Both the position numbers and the translations under genes were made by a program. A stretch of 64,000 nucleotides of DNA from an uncultured Clostridia bacterium. GTDB lineage: Bacteria > Bacillota > Clostridia > Christensenellales > UBA1242. The notes below the pieces were generated by a model. That model had not been told where the DNA came from and did no database searches. It worked only from the letters and a program-made list of their open reading frames with translations. Every line of letters begins with the position of its first letter. Position 1 is the first letter of the stretch. Positions 29,810 through 42,500 of this stretch are shown here, piece after piece. The DNA lies in NCBI GenBank assembly GCA_934746645.1, contig CAKVFE010000001.1, positions 248,001-312,000 of the forward strand. The letters are read 5' to 3'.

Positions 29810-32800
29810 CTATTCTTCGTCATCATCATCGCCAAAATCATCAAACAAAGCAGATTCATCAAATAGACTATCTAAATCTTCATCTGTATCTAAGTCAGCG
29901 TTTTCATTATTTTCATTATTATTTTCATCAAACTCAAGTTCGATTTCTTTTTGTTCTTCACGAGGTTTTGTAACTTCACTGAAGGACTCAGTACTATCAG
30001 CATTTAAGTCAGAAAGTTTAAATTCTTTATTTTGATCAGTAAGTAGTCTTACATCTAGGCATAGACCTTGTAATTCTTTAATCAATACTTTAAATGCTTC
30101 TGGGACTGAAGGTTCTGGTAATGGCAATCCTTCTACTATAGCCTTGTAAGTATTGTATCTACCTTCAACATCGTCTGACTTAACAGTCAACATTTCTTGT
30201 AGCAACTTACTTGCACCATAAGCTTCAAGAGCCCAAACTTCCATTTCACCAAATCTTTGTCCACCAAACATAGCTTTACCACCCAAAGGTTGTTGAGTAA
30301 CATAAGCATAAGGTCCAGTAGAACGAGCGTGCATTTTATCGTTAACCATGTGTTCTAGTTTAATGTAGTACATATATCCTACAGTAACTGGATTTTCAAA
30401 TGGTTCACCAGTACGACCATCATACAATTGAATCTTACCATTTTCTGGGAAGTTGTTCTCTTTTAATAATTCTCTAATATCGCTTTCTTTTACACCATCA
30501 AATGCTGGAGTAGCAATATTAATACCTAAAGCTTTAGCAACCAAACCAAGGTGAACTTCTAGTACTTGTCCTACATTCATACGAGAAGGAATACCTAGTG
30601 GGTTTAGAACTATATCAATAGGTTGTCCATTAGCCATAAATGGCATATCTTCAACTGGCAATATTCTAGAAACAATACCTTTGTTACCATGACGACCAGC
30701 CATTTTATCGCCAACGCTAATTTTACGCTTTTGAGCAATAGTAACTCTAACCATCATATTAACGCCTGTTTCTAGGTCATCTTTGTTCTTTCTACTAAAT
30801 ACTTGAACATCAACAACTACACCACTAATACCGTGTGATACTCTTAATGAAGTATCTTTTACATCTCTAGCTTTTTCACCAAAGATTGCTCTAAGAAGTC
30901 TTTCTTCTGGAGTTGGTTCTGTTTCTCCCTTAGGAGTAACTTTACCTACCAAAATATCTCCCGGTTTAACTTCAGCACCAATACGAATAATACCATTTTC
31001 GTCAAGGTCTTTTAATGCTTCTTCACCTAAGTTAGGGATATCACGAGTAATTTCTTCATCACCAAGTTTTGTGCTTCTACATTTAACTTCTGCTTCTTTT
31101 AAGTTGATAGATGTATAAACATCTTCTTTAACAAGTCTTTCACTTAACAAGATAGCGTCTTCGTAGTTATAACCTTCCCAGTTCATGAAGGCAATAAGCA
31201 TATTTTTACCTAAAGCCAATTCACCGTTCTTAGTGCTATAACCATCTGCCAATGTTTCGCCTTTCTTAACCTTTTGACCAGTCTTTACGATAGGTTTTTG
31301 GTTATTACAGCTTTCTTGGTTTGTTTTTGTAAATTTAATTAAATCATACTTATCTACAAAACCATCATCTGTTGTTACTTCAATATGTGTTGCATCTGAA
31401 CTTGTAACAGTACCAGCATTTTTAGCTACAATAATTGCACCATTATCTAGAGCAATCTTATGTTCTAGTCCAGTACCAATCATAGCAGTTTCGGTTGTGA
31501 TAAGAGGAACAGCTTGACGTTGCATGTTTGAACCCATCAATGCACGAGGGGTATCATCATTTTCTAGGAATGGAATACAAGCTGTTGGTACAGAAATAAG
31601 TTGTTTTGGGCTAACATCAACATAGTCAACCATATCTTTACTTACTTCCAAAATTGTGTCCAAATGACGACAAGCTATATGATTGTTTACAAATGAACCA
31701 TCTGGATTAAGAGGTTCGATTGCTTGTGCTATATAGCAATTTTCGTCTTCATCTGCCATTAGGTATACTACTTCATTAGTAACTATACCCTTTTCTTTAT
31801 CTACAACTCTATAAGGAGTTTCAATAAATCCATATTCATTAACTCTAGCATATGTAGCAAGAGAGTTAATAAGACCAATGTTACCACCTTCTGGTGTTTC
31901 TACAACGCAGATACGGCCATAGTGACTATGGTGAATATCACGAACTTCGTCAGTAGCTCTGTCTTTCTTAATACCGCCAGGGCCTACTGCTGACAATCTA
32001 CGCTTTTGAGCCAATGAACTTAGTGGGTTCATTTCGTCCATAAGTTGGCTTAATTGGTGACTTGCTAAGAAGTCTTTAAATGCTCTATTAATAGGTCTTG
32101 CATTAACAACTTGACTTGGAGTAATATCTGTCAAATCATGACTTTGTAAAGTCTCTTTAACAGCATTAACAAGTTTGTTCATACCACTTCTAAAGCTATC
32201 TTGTAGAAGTTCACCAGCACCTTTAATACGACGATTGCATAGATGGTCTACTACATCTATTTCGCCAATGCCAGCGTTTAAGTCTAAGAAATAGCTTACA
32301 CAACCTAGGATATCATCCATAAACAAAGTTGTACCAACTAGGTCTTTTGCGTGTTCTTTAATAGCTTCAACTTTTTCTTCTCTAGTCTTTAAGTCTTTAA
32401 TAAGTTCCATAAGTGTTGGATAATGAACTTTTTCAGTTATGCCAAGTTCTGCTTCGTTGCATTTAACGATTTCAGAAACTCTAACACGGTTATTACCAAC
32501 CATCTTATGAGGCTTGCCGTCTGCCATAACAACGATTTCGTTGATACCATTACGAGCAAAAGTACTTGCAACTTCTTTAGTAATTGTTTCGCCAGCCTTA
32601 ACCAAAACTTCTTTCTTAGTTTTGATATCTTCAGCTGCAACTAGTCCCAAAGAACGAGTAGCTAAGTCAAGTTTTTTATCAACTTTAAAACGACCAACTT
32701 TACCCAAATTGTAGTATTGAGTACTAAAGAATTGACTAAATATAAATTGTTTTGTTGCTTCTGCACTAGGAATTTCACTAGGACGGGTCTTTTTACTTAA

Positions 32801-33520
32801 CTCAATCAATGCGTCGTGTTGTGTTTCAACAGCATCTTTATCAAGAGTTGCACGCATAATTTCGTTATTGCCATAAATATCTAGGATTTGGTCACGAGTA
32901 AATCCGAAACATTTTAGGAAGACGCCAAGACCGATTTTGCCACCTTTATCTAGGCAAACTCTAATATAGTTAGGGTCTTTTTCTTTTTGTTCCATCTCAA
33001 GCCAACTACCTCTAGTTGGGATAAGTGTACAGTTGTAAAGTTCCTTACCTGTTTTGTCTATTGTTCTAGAATAATAAGCACTTGGGCTACGAACTAATTG
33101 GCTAACAACTACTCTTTCAATACCATTAAATATGAAAGTTGCTTCATTAGTCATATAAGGTACATCGCCTAAAAATACTTCTTGTTCTATAACTTCACCA
33201 GTTTCTTTAATAACAAGTCTTACTTTTACTTTTAATGCAACAGAATAGCTTGTGCTTTTTCTTTTAGCTTCAGCAATAGTAATTTTTGGTTCTGGCTCTA
33301 GAGTATAATCAAGAAGGTATACTTCAGCCTTACCGCTATAGTCGGTAATAGGAGAAAATTCTTCCAATGCTTCGCCAATTCCTTCCTTAATAAAGCGATT
33401 GTAAGAATCTTTTTGGATTTCAAGTAAGTAAGGTAAATCAATTATTTCTCTTGCGTGACCAAAAGTATAACGAGTTGTGTTACCATACTTAATCTTTTTT
33501 ATGTTCTCTGTATTAAGCAT
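29810..33520 (-). CDS. rpoB: RNA polymerase subunit beta
   Basis: A 1,236-residue protein. Its landmarks are GSWLEMEQKEKDP, the rifampicin-binding segment near residues 484-513 (HQLSQLMDEMNPLSSLAQKR), ETPEGGNIGLINSLA and, near the C terminus, KLEHMVNDKMHARSTGPYA. It ends in a long acidic tail (residues about 1,195-1,236) rich in Asp, Glu and Asn. At the position of E. coli His526 it has glutamine (residue 505, codon CAA at 32006-32008), and nearby residues also differ. It is the first gene of a rpoB-rpoC operon behind a 300-base leader; rplJ and rplL do not precede it. Confidence 0.99.
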   Translation of the reverse strand: MLNTENIKKIKYGNTTRYTFGHAREIIDLPYLLEIQKDSYNRFIKEGIGEALEEFSPITDYSGKAEVYLLDYTLEPEPKITIAEAKRKSTSYSVALKVKVRLVIKETGEVIEQEVFLGDVPYMTNEATFIFNGIERVVVSQLVRSPSAYYSRTIDKTGKELYNCTLIPTRGSWLEMEQKEKDPNYIRVCLDKGGKIGLGVFLKCFGFTRDQILDIYGNNEIMRATLDKDAVETQHDALIELSKKTRPSEIPSAEATKQFIFSQFFSTQYYNLGKVGRFKVDKKLDLATRSLGLVAAEDIKTKKEVLVKAGETITKEVASTFARNGINEIVVMADGKPHKMVGNNRVRVSEIVKCNEAELGITEKVHYPTLMELIKDLKTREEKVEAIKEHAKDLVGTTLFMDDILGCVSYFLDLNAGIGEIDVVDHLCNRRIKGAGELLQDSFRSGMNKLVNAVKETLQSHDLTDITPSQVVNARPINRAFKDFLASHQLSQLMDEMNPLSSLAQKRRLSAVGPGGIKKDRATDEVRDIHHSHYGRICVVETPEGGNIGLINSLATYARVNEYGFIETPYRVVDKEKGIVTNEVVYLMADEDENCYIAQAIEPLNPDGSFVNNHIACRHLDTILEVSKDMVDYVDVSPKQLISVPTACIPFLENDDTPRALMGSNMQRQAVPLITTETAMIGTGLEHKIALDNGAIIVAKNAGTVTSSDATHIEVTTDDGFVDKYDLIKFTKTNQESCNNQKPIVKTGQKVKKGETLADGYSTKNGELALGKNMLIAFMNWEGYNYEDAILLSERLVKEDVYTSINLKEAEVKCRSTKLGDEEITRDIPNLGEEALKDLDENGIIRIGAEVKPGDILVGKVTPKGETEPTPEERLLRAIFGEKARDVKDTSLRVSHGISGVVVDVQVFSRKNKDDLETGVNMMVRVTIAQKRKISVGDKMAGRHGNKGIVSRILPVEDMPFMANGQPIDIVLNPLGIPSRMNVGQVLEVHLGLVAKALGINIATPAFDGVKESDIRELLKENNFPENGKIQLYDGRTGEPFENPVTVGYMYYIKLEHMVNDKMHARSTGPYAYVTQQPLGGKAMFGGQRFGEMEVWALEAYGASKLLQEMLTVKSDDVEGRYNTYKAIVEGLPLPEPSVPEAFKVLIKELQGLCLDVRLLTDQNKEFKLSDLNADSTESFSEVTKPREEQKEIELEFDENNNENNENADLDTDEDLDSLFDESALFDDFGDDDDEE

Positions 33521-33569
33521 ATTTACTCCTTAAAATTTTTGCAAGTACCATTAACTTTAATAAATATCC

Positions 33570-33600
33570 CTATTTTGTTGGGGTTTATGTAACAAAATAG
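33570..33600 (-). promoter_or_regulatory. Hairpin in the rpoB leader, proximal
   Basis: CTATTTTGTT (33570-33579) and AACAAAATAG (33591-33600) are a perfect ten-base inverted repeat with an 11-base loop, about 50 bases before the rpoB start. There is no U tract after it, so it is not a terminator. Confidence 0.5.
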
Positions 33601-33651
33601 TTTTAAATATCTTAGTAAATTTTGGGATAACTTAACTGCTTTGCCATAAAA

Positions 33652-33702
33652 GTAAAAAAAGGTCTATGCTGTACTCTTTTATAGACAACAAAAAAGTTGT
33701 CC
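33652..33702 (-). promoter_or_regulatory. Candidate attenuator in the rpoB leader
   Basis: On the minus strand GTCTAT/ATAGAC (33681-33686 with 33662-33667, 13-base loop) is followed by seven T, giving a terminator shape. Just upstream, GACAAC-aaaaaa-GTTGTC (33684-33701) makes a second hairpin that shares three bases with the first. The two cannot form together, which is the layout of terminator/antiterminator control. Confidence 0.4.
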
Positions 33703-33825
33703 ATAATTCTAGCATATTTACTACAATTATATTAACCTAGTTGTTACTTTTATTAAGTAAAACCATTAAATTAAACCCCTAGCGTCTGAATTTTGCGCAG
33801 TTTCAAACACTACTATGCAAGTATA

Positions 33826-33854
33826 ATTGTAGCACCTACACGATATTATGTCAA
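33826..33854 (-). promoter_or_regulatory. Sigma-A promoter of rpoBC
   Basis: On the minus strand TTGACA (33849-33854) and TACAAT (33826-33831) are 17 bases apart, with TGC before the -10 (extended -10). The transcript would begin near 33819, giving a leader of about 300 bases. Confidence 0.8.
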
Positions 33855-33859
33855 CTCGT

Positions 33860-34130
33860 ATATAAATATTTTCAAATTTATTTTTCATATTTTTATTTTC
33901 ATATTTTACAATAATGTTTATTAATAATGCTCATATACTTAAAATTTAAAACAAACACATATATAATTGTTGTCATATTTTAACATTTGTTACACCCCTA
34001 AATATTATATAATGTTATATATATTATCTATATATATTTATATAATATATAAACATAATAAATACGAACTATAGAAATTACAAAGCATTAAAAATTTATA
34101 AATCAAACAAGTAACTCTAGTTTAAACACA
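33860..34130. other. Very AT-rich gap, nothing recognised
   Basis: Mostly A/T with ATAT runs. No gene, clear promoter or hairpin is seen apart from the terminator at its right edge. Confidence 0.5.
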
Positions 34131-34164
34131 AAAAAACAACTCGAAATTAATCGAGTTGTTTTTT
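34131..34164. terminator. Terminator of the giant lipoprotein gene
   Basis: CAACTCGA (34137-34144) pairs with TCGAGTTG (34151-34158) around AATTAA, with A and T runs on both sides, a few bases past the stop codon. Confidence 0.88.
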
Positions 34165-34168
34165 AGGT

Positions 34169-36505
34169 TTAATTACCTCTATTCCATTTATAGTAGATAA
34201 CAGTATCTTCTGTAAATGATTTAGCTTGTAAATCAGTTAAAGTTATTTCTGTTTTTTCAGTATGAGTACTATCTGTATAATACCATACGATATCAGAACT
34301 ATTAACTTCGCTAATGAATTTAATCCAATCAGATTGAGAAACAACACTATCCTTGTCAATTGAAACCGACTTGTTTGGAACCAAACTTGCATCTGCAGAT
34401 GCATCATCGTAAGGCGCAAAACTAATAGTTATTTGTTTAACCATCTTCGCATAAATCTTAGTGTCTTTAGCTGTGATAATATCTGTATCAAAATCAAATT
34501 CACTAGTGAATGTAGAATCTGAATAATAACCAGCAAATCTATATCCATCAACTGCCAAATCGGTATCTGGACGAGTAATTGTTGCTCCATATCGTACATC
34601 ACTATAAGTTTTAAATACTGTATAGTCACTATCATCTTCTAATATATATACAATTTGTACATCATTAGAAGCGTAATAATACAAGTTAATATCTTCCCTT
34701 ACAGTGTAAGTATTGAAGTCAACCTCACCAGAATATACATCATTATCTACAAACAACCAACCAGACTTATTAACATTAGTTAATACTTGTGGTACAGAAT
34801 CTATAGGTATTGTACTACCAGTTCTAACAGTTATAGCTTGACTTGTAGATTCACCACCAGTGTATCTAGCACCAACTACAAATGTTACGGTATAAGTTTT
34901 GAAGTATCTTACATAAATAACAATTTGAGATGTTCCTACTGTACTATCAAAATCATACGCTGTATTAAATGAAGTATCAGCATAGAATCCTTCTAATTCA
35001 TAACCATCAATTGCGAAGTTAGAATCAGTACTACTTGGACGAGTAAGTTTAGAACCACTATCAACCATAGTTTCATAATCTGACTTTCCTTCAATTGTTG
35101 CACCAGTAGAATCTACAAATTTATAAGTTACATTAACTTGTACAGTCTTAAACTTAGCATACAATGTCAAGTCTCCAGTTACTGTTCTGTTAAAGTTGTA
35201 CTTATTATTCAATGTTTCATCTGTGCACCAACAATCAAATTCTTCCAATGGATTACTTGATGTTGGAGGATCAGGTTCAGGAACTTTATCTCCATAGTAT
35301 ACAGTTATAGGTTCAATATAATTAGATCCATTAACTTTAAATACTACAGTATAAGACATCTTCTCATAGTAAGCTGTAATTGTTGTATTAGCTGTAATCT
35401 TATAGGTATTATCAAATCCAACAACATTGCCTCTACTATCTTTCCAAGTAATTGTATATCCATTTATGTTAGCCTTTGTTGGTCTATCTGCAGAACCCAA
35501 AGTACTATTGTAATCTATTTGTTTTACTTCACTCTTATCGTGATCAAGTCCATAAACAAATGTAACATCTAGTTTTTGTACTTCCCATTTTGCATAAAGG
35601 GTTATATTACTTGTAATTGGTGTATTGAAGTTGAAATCTTGAGTACAACTTTGATTTGTGCACCAATTTTTAAATGTATAGCCTGTTCTTGTTGGAGATC
35701 TAACTGCATCTACAGTTTTACCAGCATCAACCTTGACTCTTGTTGGACTTTGACCATCTGTACCAGAATCAGTCTTCCAGTTATAATCAAATTTAACTTG
35801 ATAAACTGAAATATAATAAGCAAACAATGAAATATTTTCAGTAATTGCAGTATTCTTATTGAATTCAGTCTTGTAGTACATAGAATCAGTTTTCTGTGAA
35901 GCAGTCCAAGGAGAAGTAATAACTTTAGCCTCTTCCCACTTATCCAATCCTAATCCACCATTACTACTATCAGGATCGCCTTCCAAATAACTTCTTGCAC
36001 TTCTTCTTTCATCATTGTTTTTATCGCCATTAGCTTTATTTACTAAATCATTCCAACTTGCAACAGAATTAGTATGCCATGACAATACCTTATAACCTTC
36101 TTTAGTATCAGTTGGATCAGCAGAAATTTGACTAGCAATATTTGGATCGTCACGGAATGTCCAATCAATTGTTGATCCACTTACTACAGATATAGGACCA
36201 ATTGCATCCATATCTGCGACATCTCTTTTATCATATTTATTACCCAATGTAACAATCCATTTTTTAGGAGACCATCTAGCATATATTTTTGCACTATTGT
36301 TACTATCAAATGAGATTAATCCATTGGTCTTAGTAACTTTATATTGTGAATCAATTTTTGTTCCACCAACAGAACTTGTATACCATTCATCAAGCGTAGA
36401 ATTTTCACCATCATAAATTGGTAAATACAATGAATCACCTTCATAATATGTTCTAGTAAAGTTAAACAAATTATTGGAGTCAACATATTGAATCTTAAAT
36501 TGTTC
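34169..36505 (-). repeat. C-terminal InlB B-type repeats (8-9 copies)
   Basis: Protein repeats of 65-80 residues. Each runs as V.F......, a YG..L..P strand, a G(Y/W)....WYTD-like strand, then F...T.I...ITLYAKW. Examples end LYAKWEV, LYAKFKT, IYVRYFKT, LYYYA, IYAKMVK and IYYKWNRGN. They are diverged at the DNA level. Such repeats are beta-grasp folds found at the ends of Firmicutes surface proteins; the gene ends within the last copy. Confidence 0.8.
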
Positions 36506-39500
36506 CAAATCAGAGTTTGCTGGGAAACTAGTTGTACTAAATACTGAGAAGTTTACAGTAACACTTACAGAAGCATAATCTATATAACCAAACCAAACAC
36601 TTCTTTTTTCTGATTTTTTATAGTCTAATTGTGTTGTAGTTAATGTTATAGGTGTTACACCATCATCATTTAATGTTCCATATCTTTGCATTACAGAAAC
36701 ACCAATATTAGCATATCCAATACCAAACCAACCATCTTTCTGACCCGTTGCGACATTAACATAATAATCATAAATTTCAAATGTTGAATATTGAGGATTT
36801 ATTGTGTTGTTATTATTATTTACACTACTATTTGATTCACCATACAAATAAGCATAATGGTATGTACCATCTGCTTTAGATGACTTACCATGATCACCTT
36901 GGTTGTTATTATAAGAATTATAACTAAATGTATTTGTATTATAGTCAAAATCATCTAACTTATAAATACTATAGTAGTTATTATATCTCTTAGTTTGATT
37001 TTTGTAAGCTTGTACACCAACATAACCAAGAACTTGTGCACTATCTAATGTTGAATGTGTTAAATATCCTGCAATACCACCAACTCTTACACTTGTACTT
37101 AATCCAATTGAAGAAGAATAACCTTTATGTAAACAAGATGTAATATTAGTAGAATCAGCATAGCCGACTATACCACCAGCATCTTTTGTACTAATAACTT
37201 CACCATAAATATTATTTACACAAGACTCAATTGACATTCTGTTCAAAGTTTGGCCAACTATACCACCAGCAATTTCACCATTACCGGATGTTTCAACGAC
37301 TGAGTTGTTATCACCTTCACTAATTACAGATGATCTATTTGAGTAGTTATATCCATCACCATAAGCTTGGCCAACTATACCACCACCAATATTAGTTGTA
37401 TTGATTTCACTATAACTTGCACATTTTGATACATAGTCTTGTGTAGATTGACCAATTATTCCTCCAACAATACCACCCTTCAAGGTTCCATTTCGTCCTT
37501 GGAATTTAGTACTTGAGAATGTCAATGTTCCAAAAGTATTAGAGAAATAATAATATTTTTCAGATAATCCAACTAATCCACCAACCTTATTTACACCATC
37601 TATTGAGTAAGATGTATTAGTATCAACACTTACTGAAGAATTAATAATTGATGATATTGGAGATTTATCGCTATCTAATTCTCCTTTAGCGTATCCAACC
37701 AAACCACCTAATGCAGTATTTTGGGTTGAAGAGATATTGGATAAGTTGCTACAACTATTTAAGTTAGTATTTGTTATTTCACCAACCAAACCACCTACAT
37801 AGGTTACACTTGTTGTGCTTAATTTTTGTTTGTTTTTAACACTAACTAATGTAGAAGAATTTAATTTAGTAGCAATTGTTCCAAAATCAGTAATATTTGA
37901 AACAGATATTGTATCAACACTACCTTGACTGATTTCTAAATTATTAATAGTAGTTTCATAACCAGTATCCATTAAGAAACCAGAATTTTTATTAACTGAA
38001 CTAATATTATACTTAACTTTCAAATTACTTATTACAGTATTATTTGATTTAGTTCCAAATACATTACCTAGTATAGATTGTGAATCTAAACCATCAACAA
38101 ATCCACTAACAATAATAGTATTATTATTACCATTAATGTTGTTTTTCCATGGATATGCACCTTTACCTAAAGGTTGATGTTTATCTAATGTAACATCTTT
38201 AGACAACTCAATAGGATATGTGATACATGGTACACCGTAACGCTTTCTATTCATATCAGATAGATAGTTAAAGTGTCCTTGTGTTGTTGGTAAATATCTA
38301 CCACCAACTGGGTCAAGTTTTGTACCACTAATTTCTTTATTGAATTGCAAATAATAACCATCTGCTGAATCTAATTTCCATAGTAAGTTGTCATTAAACA
38401 CATCAGCATAAGTAGCATACTTAGAACCATCATAAACATTAGTTGTATACTCATTTAATAATGATTTATTGTTAATGAATGCCTTGTTAATAATAACATG
38501 ATTATTACCTGTGACTGAAGAATTTGCGCTTGCAACGCTAGTACTTCCGTAAATTATATCTTCTATATCACTTGTAGCCATATCTAGTGCTGTATAGAAG
38601 TCATAATTACCACTTAGGTTTCCAATCAATCCTCTATAAGTAACATTGATTGATTGTTGTGATTGGCACATATTAAACAAATTGGAAATTATAGACTTAT
38701 TAGAACCATTTAATTTACCAATGATACTTGCTATAGCATTAGCACTAGAGCCACAATCAATTTGAGCATTATTGATAACTTCATATATTTCCATATTGTC
38801 AATTTCACCAGCTATACCACCAGCTATACCATTAGTAGCATATATCACACCAGTATTGACAACATTTTGTATAGATCCATTAGTACTATAACCAACTATA
38901 CCGCCAACTTTTTCATAACCAGTTACAGCACCAGTATTAATATTTTTGCTTATAGAACTATATGTTGAAATTGTATTGTCATAGCCATCAATATCAATAT
39001 TAACACCTGCGTTATAACCAATAAATCCACCAATATTTTTAGCATCACTTGTAGTACTATATACAGCTCCATTATTAGCAAAATTCTTCAATGTTATTTT
39101 GTAATTAGATGTTGTTTTTGAATACAAATATCCAATTATTCCACCAACATTTGGTCTTGTTGATGTTATATTACCATTATTAGTCAAATTCTCATAAGAA
39201 ACATCTTGTGATTGTTTTGCAACTAAATGTCCAATTAAACCACCTACACCATAATTAGATTGTCCGTTAGTAGGTCTATTGGTTTCGGTTGTTGGACTTG
39301 ATACATTGACCATATTTGTAATATTTTTAATTACTGATTCATCAGCTTTACCAACCAATGCACCAACATTACCAATACCGATAATTCGAGAATTATCACC
39401 TTGGGCGCCAAGTTTACCTACGCCACCGGTTGATTGGATGACAGCTTCACTACCTAAATATCCAAACAATCCTAAGCCTTCAACCTTATTGCCTTCAGTT

Positions 39501-42500
39501 TCAACAACTGTTACAACTTTTTCAGAAACTGTAGACTCTGGTTTTAGATATACACCAGTAATTGTAATACCTTTAATGGTGTGTCCATTAAAATCAAATA
39601 CACCCTTAAATGTTCTGGATTGGTTATATCCAATTGGAGTCCATATCTTACCTGTAAGATCAATATCTTTAGTAAGAATAATAGTATAACCATCACCAAG
39701 TTTATTAGTATTTACCAACTCAGCAATTCTTGCCAATTTTTGTGGAGTATCAATATTGATTTGACTATCAATAATCATATTTTCATCTGTATTCAAAATC
39801 CAATAATCAATTTCATTCTTCAATACTGGATATCCGTCGTTGTAACCTTCGGAATTACTTGTAGCACTAATTCTTGTCCAAATATCTCCCCAAGTAAAGT
39901 AATCTAAGTCTTTAGTTCTTAAGATTTCAGAACTTGAATAGTTATTGACAGATTCTATATTTGTACCATAAGAATCACTATAGTCTAACGCATAAACGCT
40001 TCTAATAGTTTCTTGTTTGTTTGTTGCAAAGTTTCCAAACAATGAAGAATTTGTATAGCTATCAGTAAACTTAGTTTCATCAGAAACAATACCATTAGCA
40101 TACATATTTCCTGCCATATAGAATTCTTTTACAGGGGCATAAATAGATGAGTTAGTATATGAACCATCAGTTACATTTTTATAATCATTGCCCATATTGA
40201 TAAATGCACTAGCATAACCATTGTCACTAGTTATCACATTAGAATTTACATAAGAATATGTCATTTCTAAAGCTTTAAAGTTTGAGTTAAATGATAATAC
40301 ATCACCAATCAATCCACTAGCTCTTGTTGAACCATAAACATTAGCTTGTTGTGTACCAACTTTTGTATAAGCATTAAAAGTATTAATTGCATTGTTTAAT
40401 GTTGGCACAATAATTCTACCTGCTAAGGCACCAGCAACAGCATATCCATTGTCTGATACACTAATAACTGTACTATTAGTTATTAACATTCCTTTCAATA
40501 TAGAATCACTTAAATTTGTATTTTCTGAAGTGATTGTACCAAACAAACCAACATTGCTATTAACTCCAACCACTGACATATTGGTTATCTTATAACCATT
40601 ACCAGCAATGGTTCCATTAAATGGATAACTTATTTTATTTACATAAGTTGAATTTTCATTAACAGTTTCACCTTGTCTTAAGATGTAATTGTCATATCCA
40701 ACACCAATTGGAGTCCATAATTTGCCTGCTAAATTGATATCTTGTTTTAACCAGAAATCTTTATTAGTAATGTCTGCAATACGCTTTTTAGTTGTAGTAA
40801 CAACACCAAATTTGTATTCCTTTATTGTTAAAATTCTTAAATTATCAATTGTATTAGGCTGATTATCTATGGAATCAAGATAATATACATTACCTGCATT
40901 TGTATCTTGTGAAGTTTCTTTTTCTTGAGTAACAGAATCAATATAACCTTTTGTGGTTATACTCATTAATTCAGACAATGTTATATCTTCTGAATTAGCT
41001 CCACTTCTATCACCATTAATAATATTAATGTGAGTAGCTGTAGATTTTCCAATTCTAGATGCCAATGTTTTTAAATCAGCTTCACTTAATCCAGTACCCC
41101 ATTTATAAGTATCGATAATATTTCCATAGAAATTTACATTACCAGAATTATCATCTTTTCCTTTTAACTCAGATTGAAGTATTGGTTGACCATCATTAAC
41201 ACCTTTAATAACAGTCCAATCTTCTACCATATCAAATGAGTTTCTATCAAGTACATTTACTAATTCAATAATATCCTTTCTATCAGAATCACTGCTTACA
41301 TAATCATATTGATTACCTTTTCTGTCATAATATACATAAGTATAAACTGATGTTGAGCCTGTTCTAACATAAGAATCTTTTATAGTACCTTTACTTGCAT
41401 TATTAAATCCACCAGACTGAGTAGTCTTTACAACACTTCTATATATAGAACCTGTAGAAGTATTATAAATATGTCCAGAAATATTATTGCCACCTACAAC
41501 TACTGAATCAATAATACCAGTATTTGTATTAACCATATTGTTTGATGCAGTTGACAATGCTGATCCTGTAGTTGTTACTTGGTAAATAATACCATTATTT
41601 GTTTCTACAAGATTATTTGGAGCTAAAGAACTAACAATCAATCCATTATTTGTTTTGATTATAGGTGCATCAAGACTATAAACACCCATATTAATACCAT
41701 ATATAACAGATTTGTTATTTACATTATTAATATTTTTTACAGTATCAGATTTTGTACCAATTTTAAAGTAAATTGTTGAATTTTCAATATCACCTGAAAT
41801 ATTTACATTAGCAACATCAAAAATATAAGTTCTATTTTTTACCCCATTCAAAGTAATAGAAGAATCATAATAATCTGGAGCAACTTTTGTACCATCTGCT
41901 TGTAAACTTGAAATGCTTTGACCAGCAATTTTTAAGTTATTAATCCATTTTAGTTGTGGATATTTATTGTTATCAACAATCCATATTTCAGGATTTGTAT
42001 TTATAAATGAATTATTTACTTCCAATCCATTAAATGTAGATCTAGAATTAAACAACATCTCTTTAGTAGATTTTGCATCGCCATATTCATTGGTATAAGA
42101 TACAAAATCTCTATTATATATATTGTTATACATAACAATATTTTTAAGTTTGCTTATATAAGATAGAGTATCAATATTAGTATTAAATCCACCTAAGAAT
42201 CCACCTTTATTTTCTCTTTCTTCATAAGCAAAAGTATTGATTGTACTATAAACAAATTTACCTATTGTATAGTTATTGTTTATATCAACTGTTTTATCAA
42301 CAGTATCTGCTATGTTTGTTGCTATTGTTCCTACAAACAAACCAGCCTTATGTTGAGTAGAATTGATAAACATTTTAGCTAAATCTATGTCGTTAGTTGC
42401 ATAACAATCATTAATTGTTATTCTTCTAACTTTTGTATTTCTTAAATATCCCATTTCATTGGTAATATCAGTAATACCAACAAAACCACCGACATTTAAA

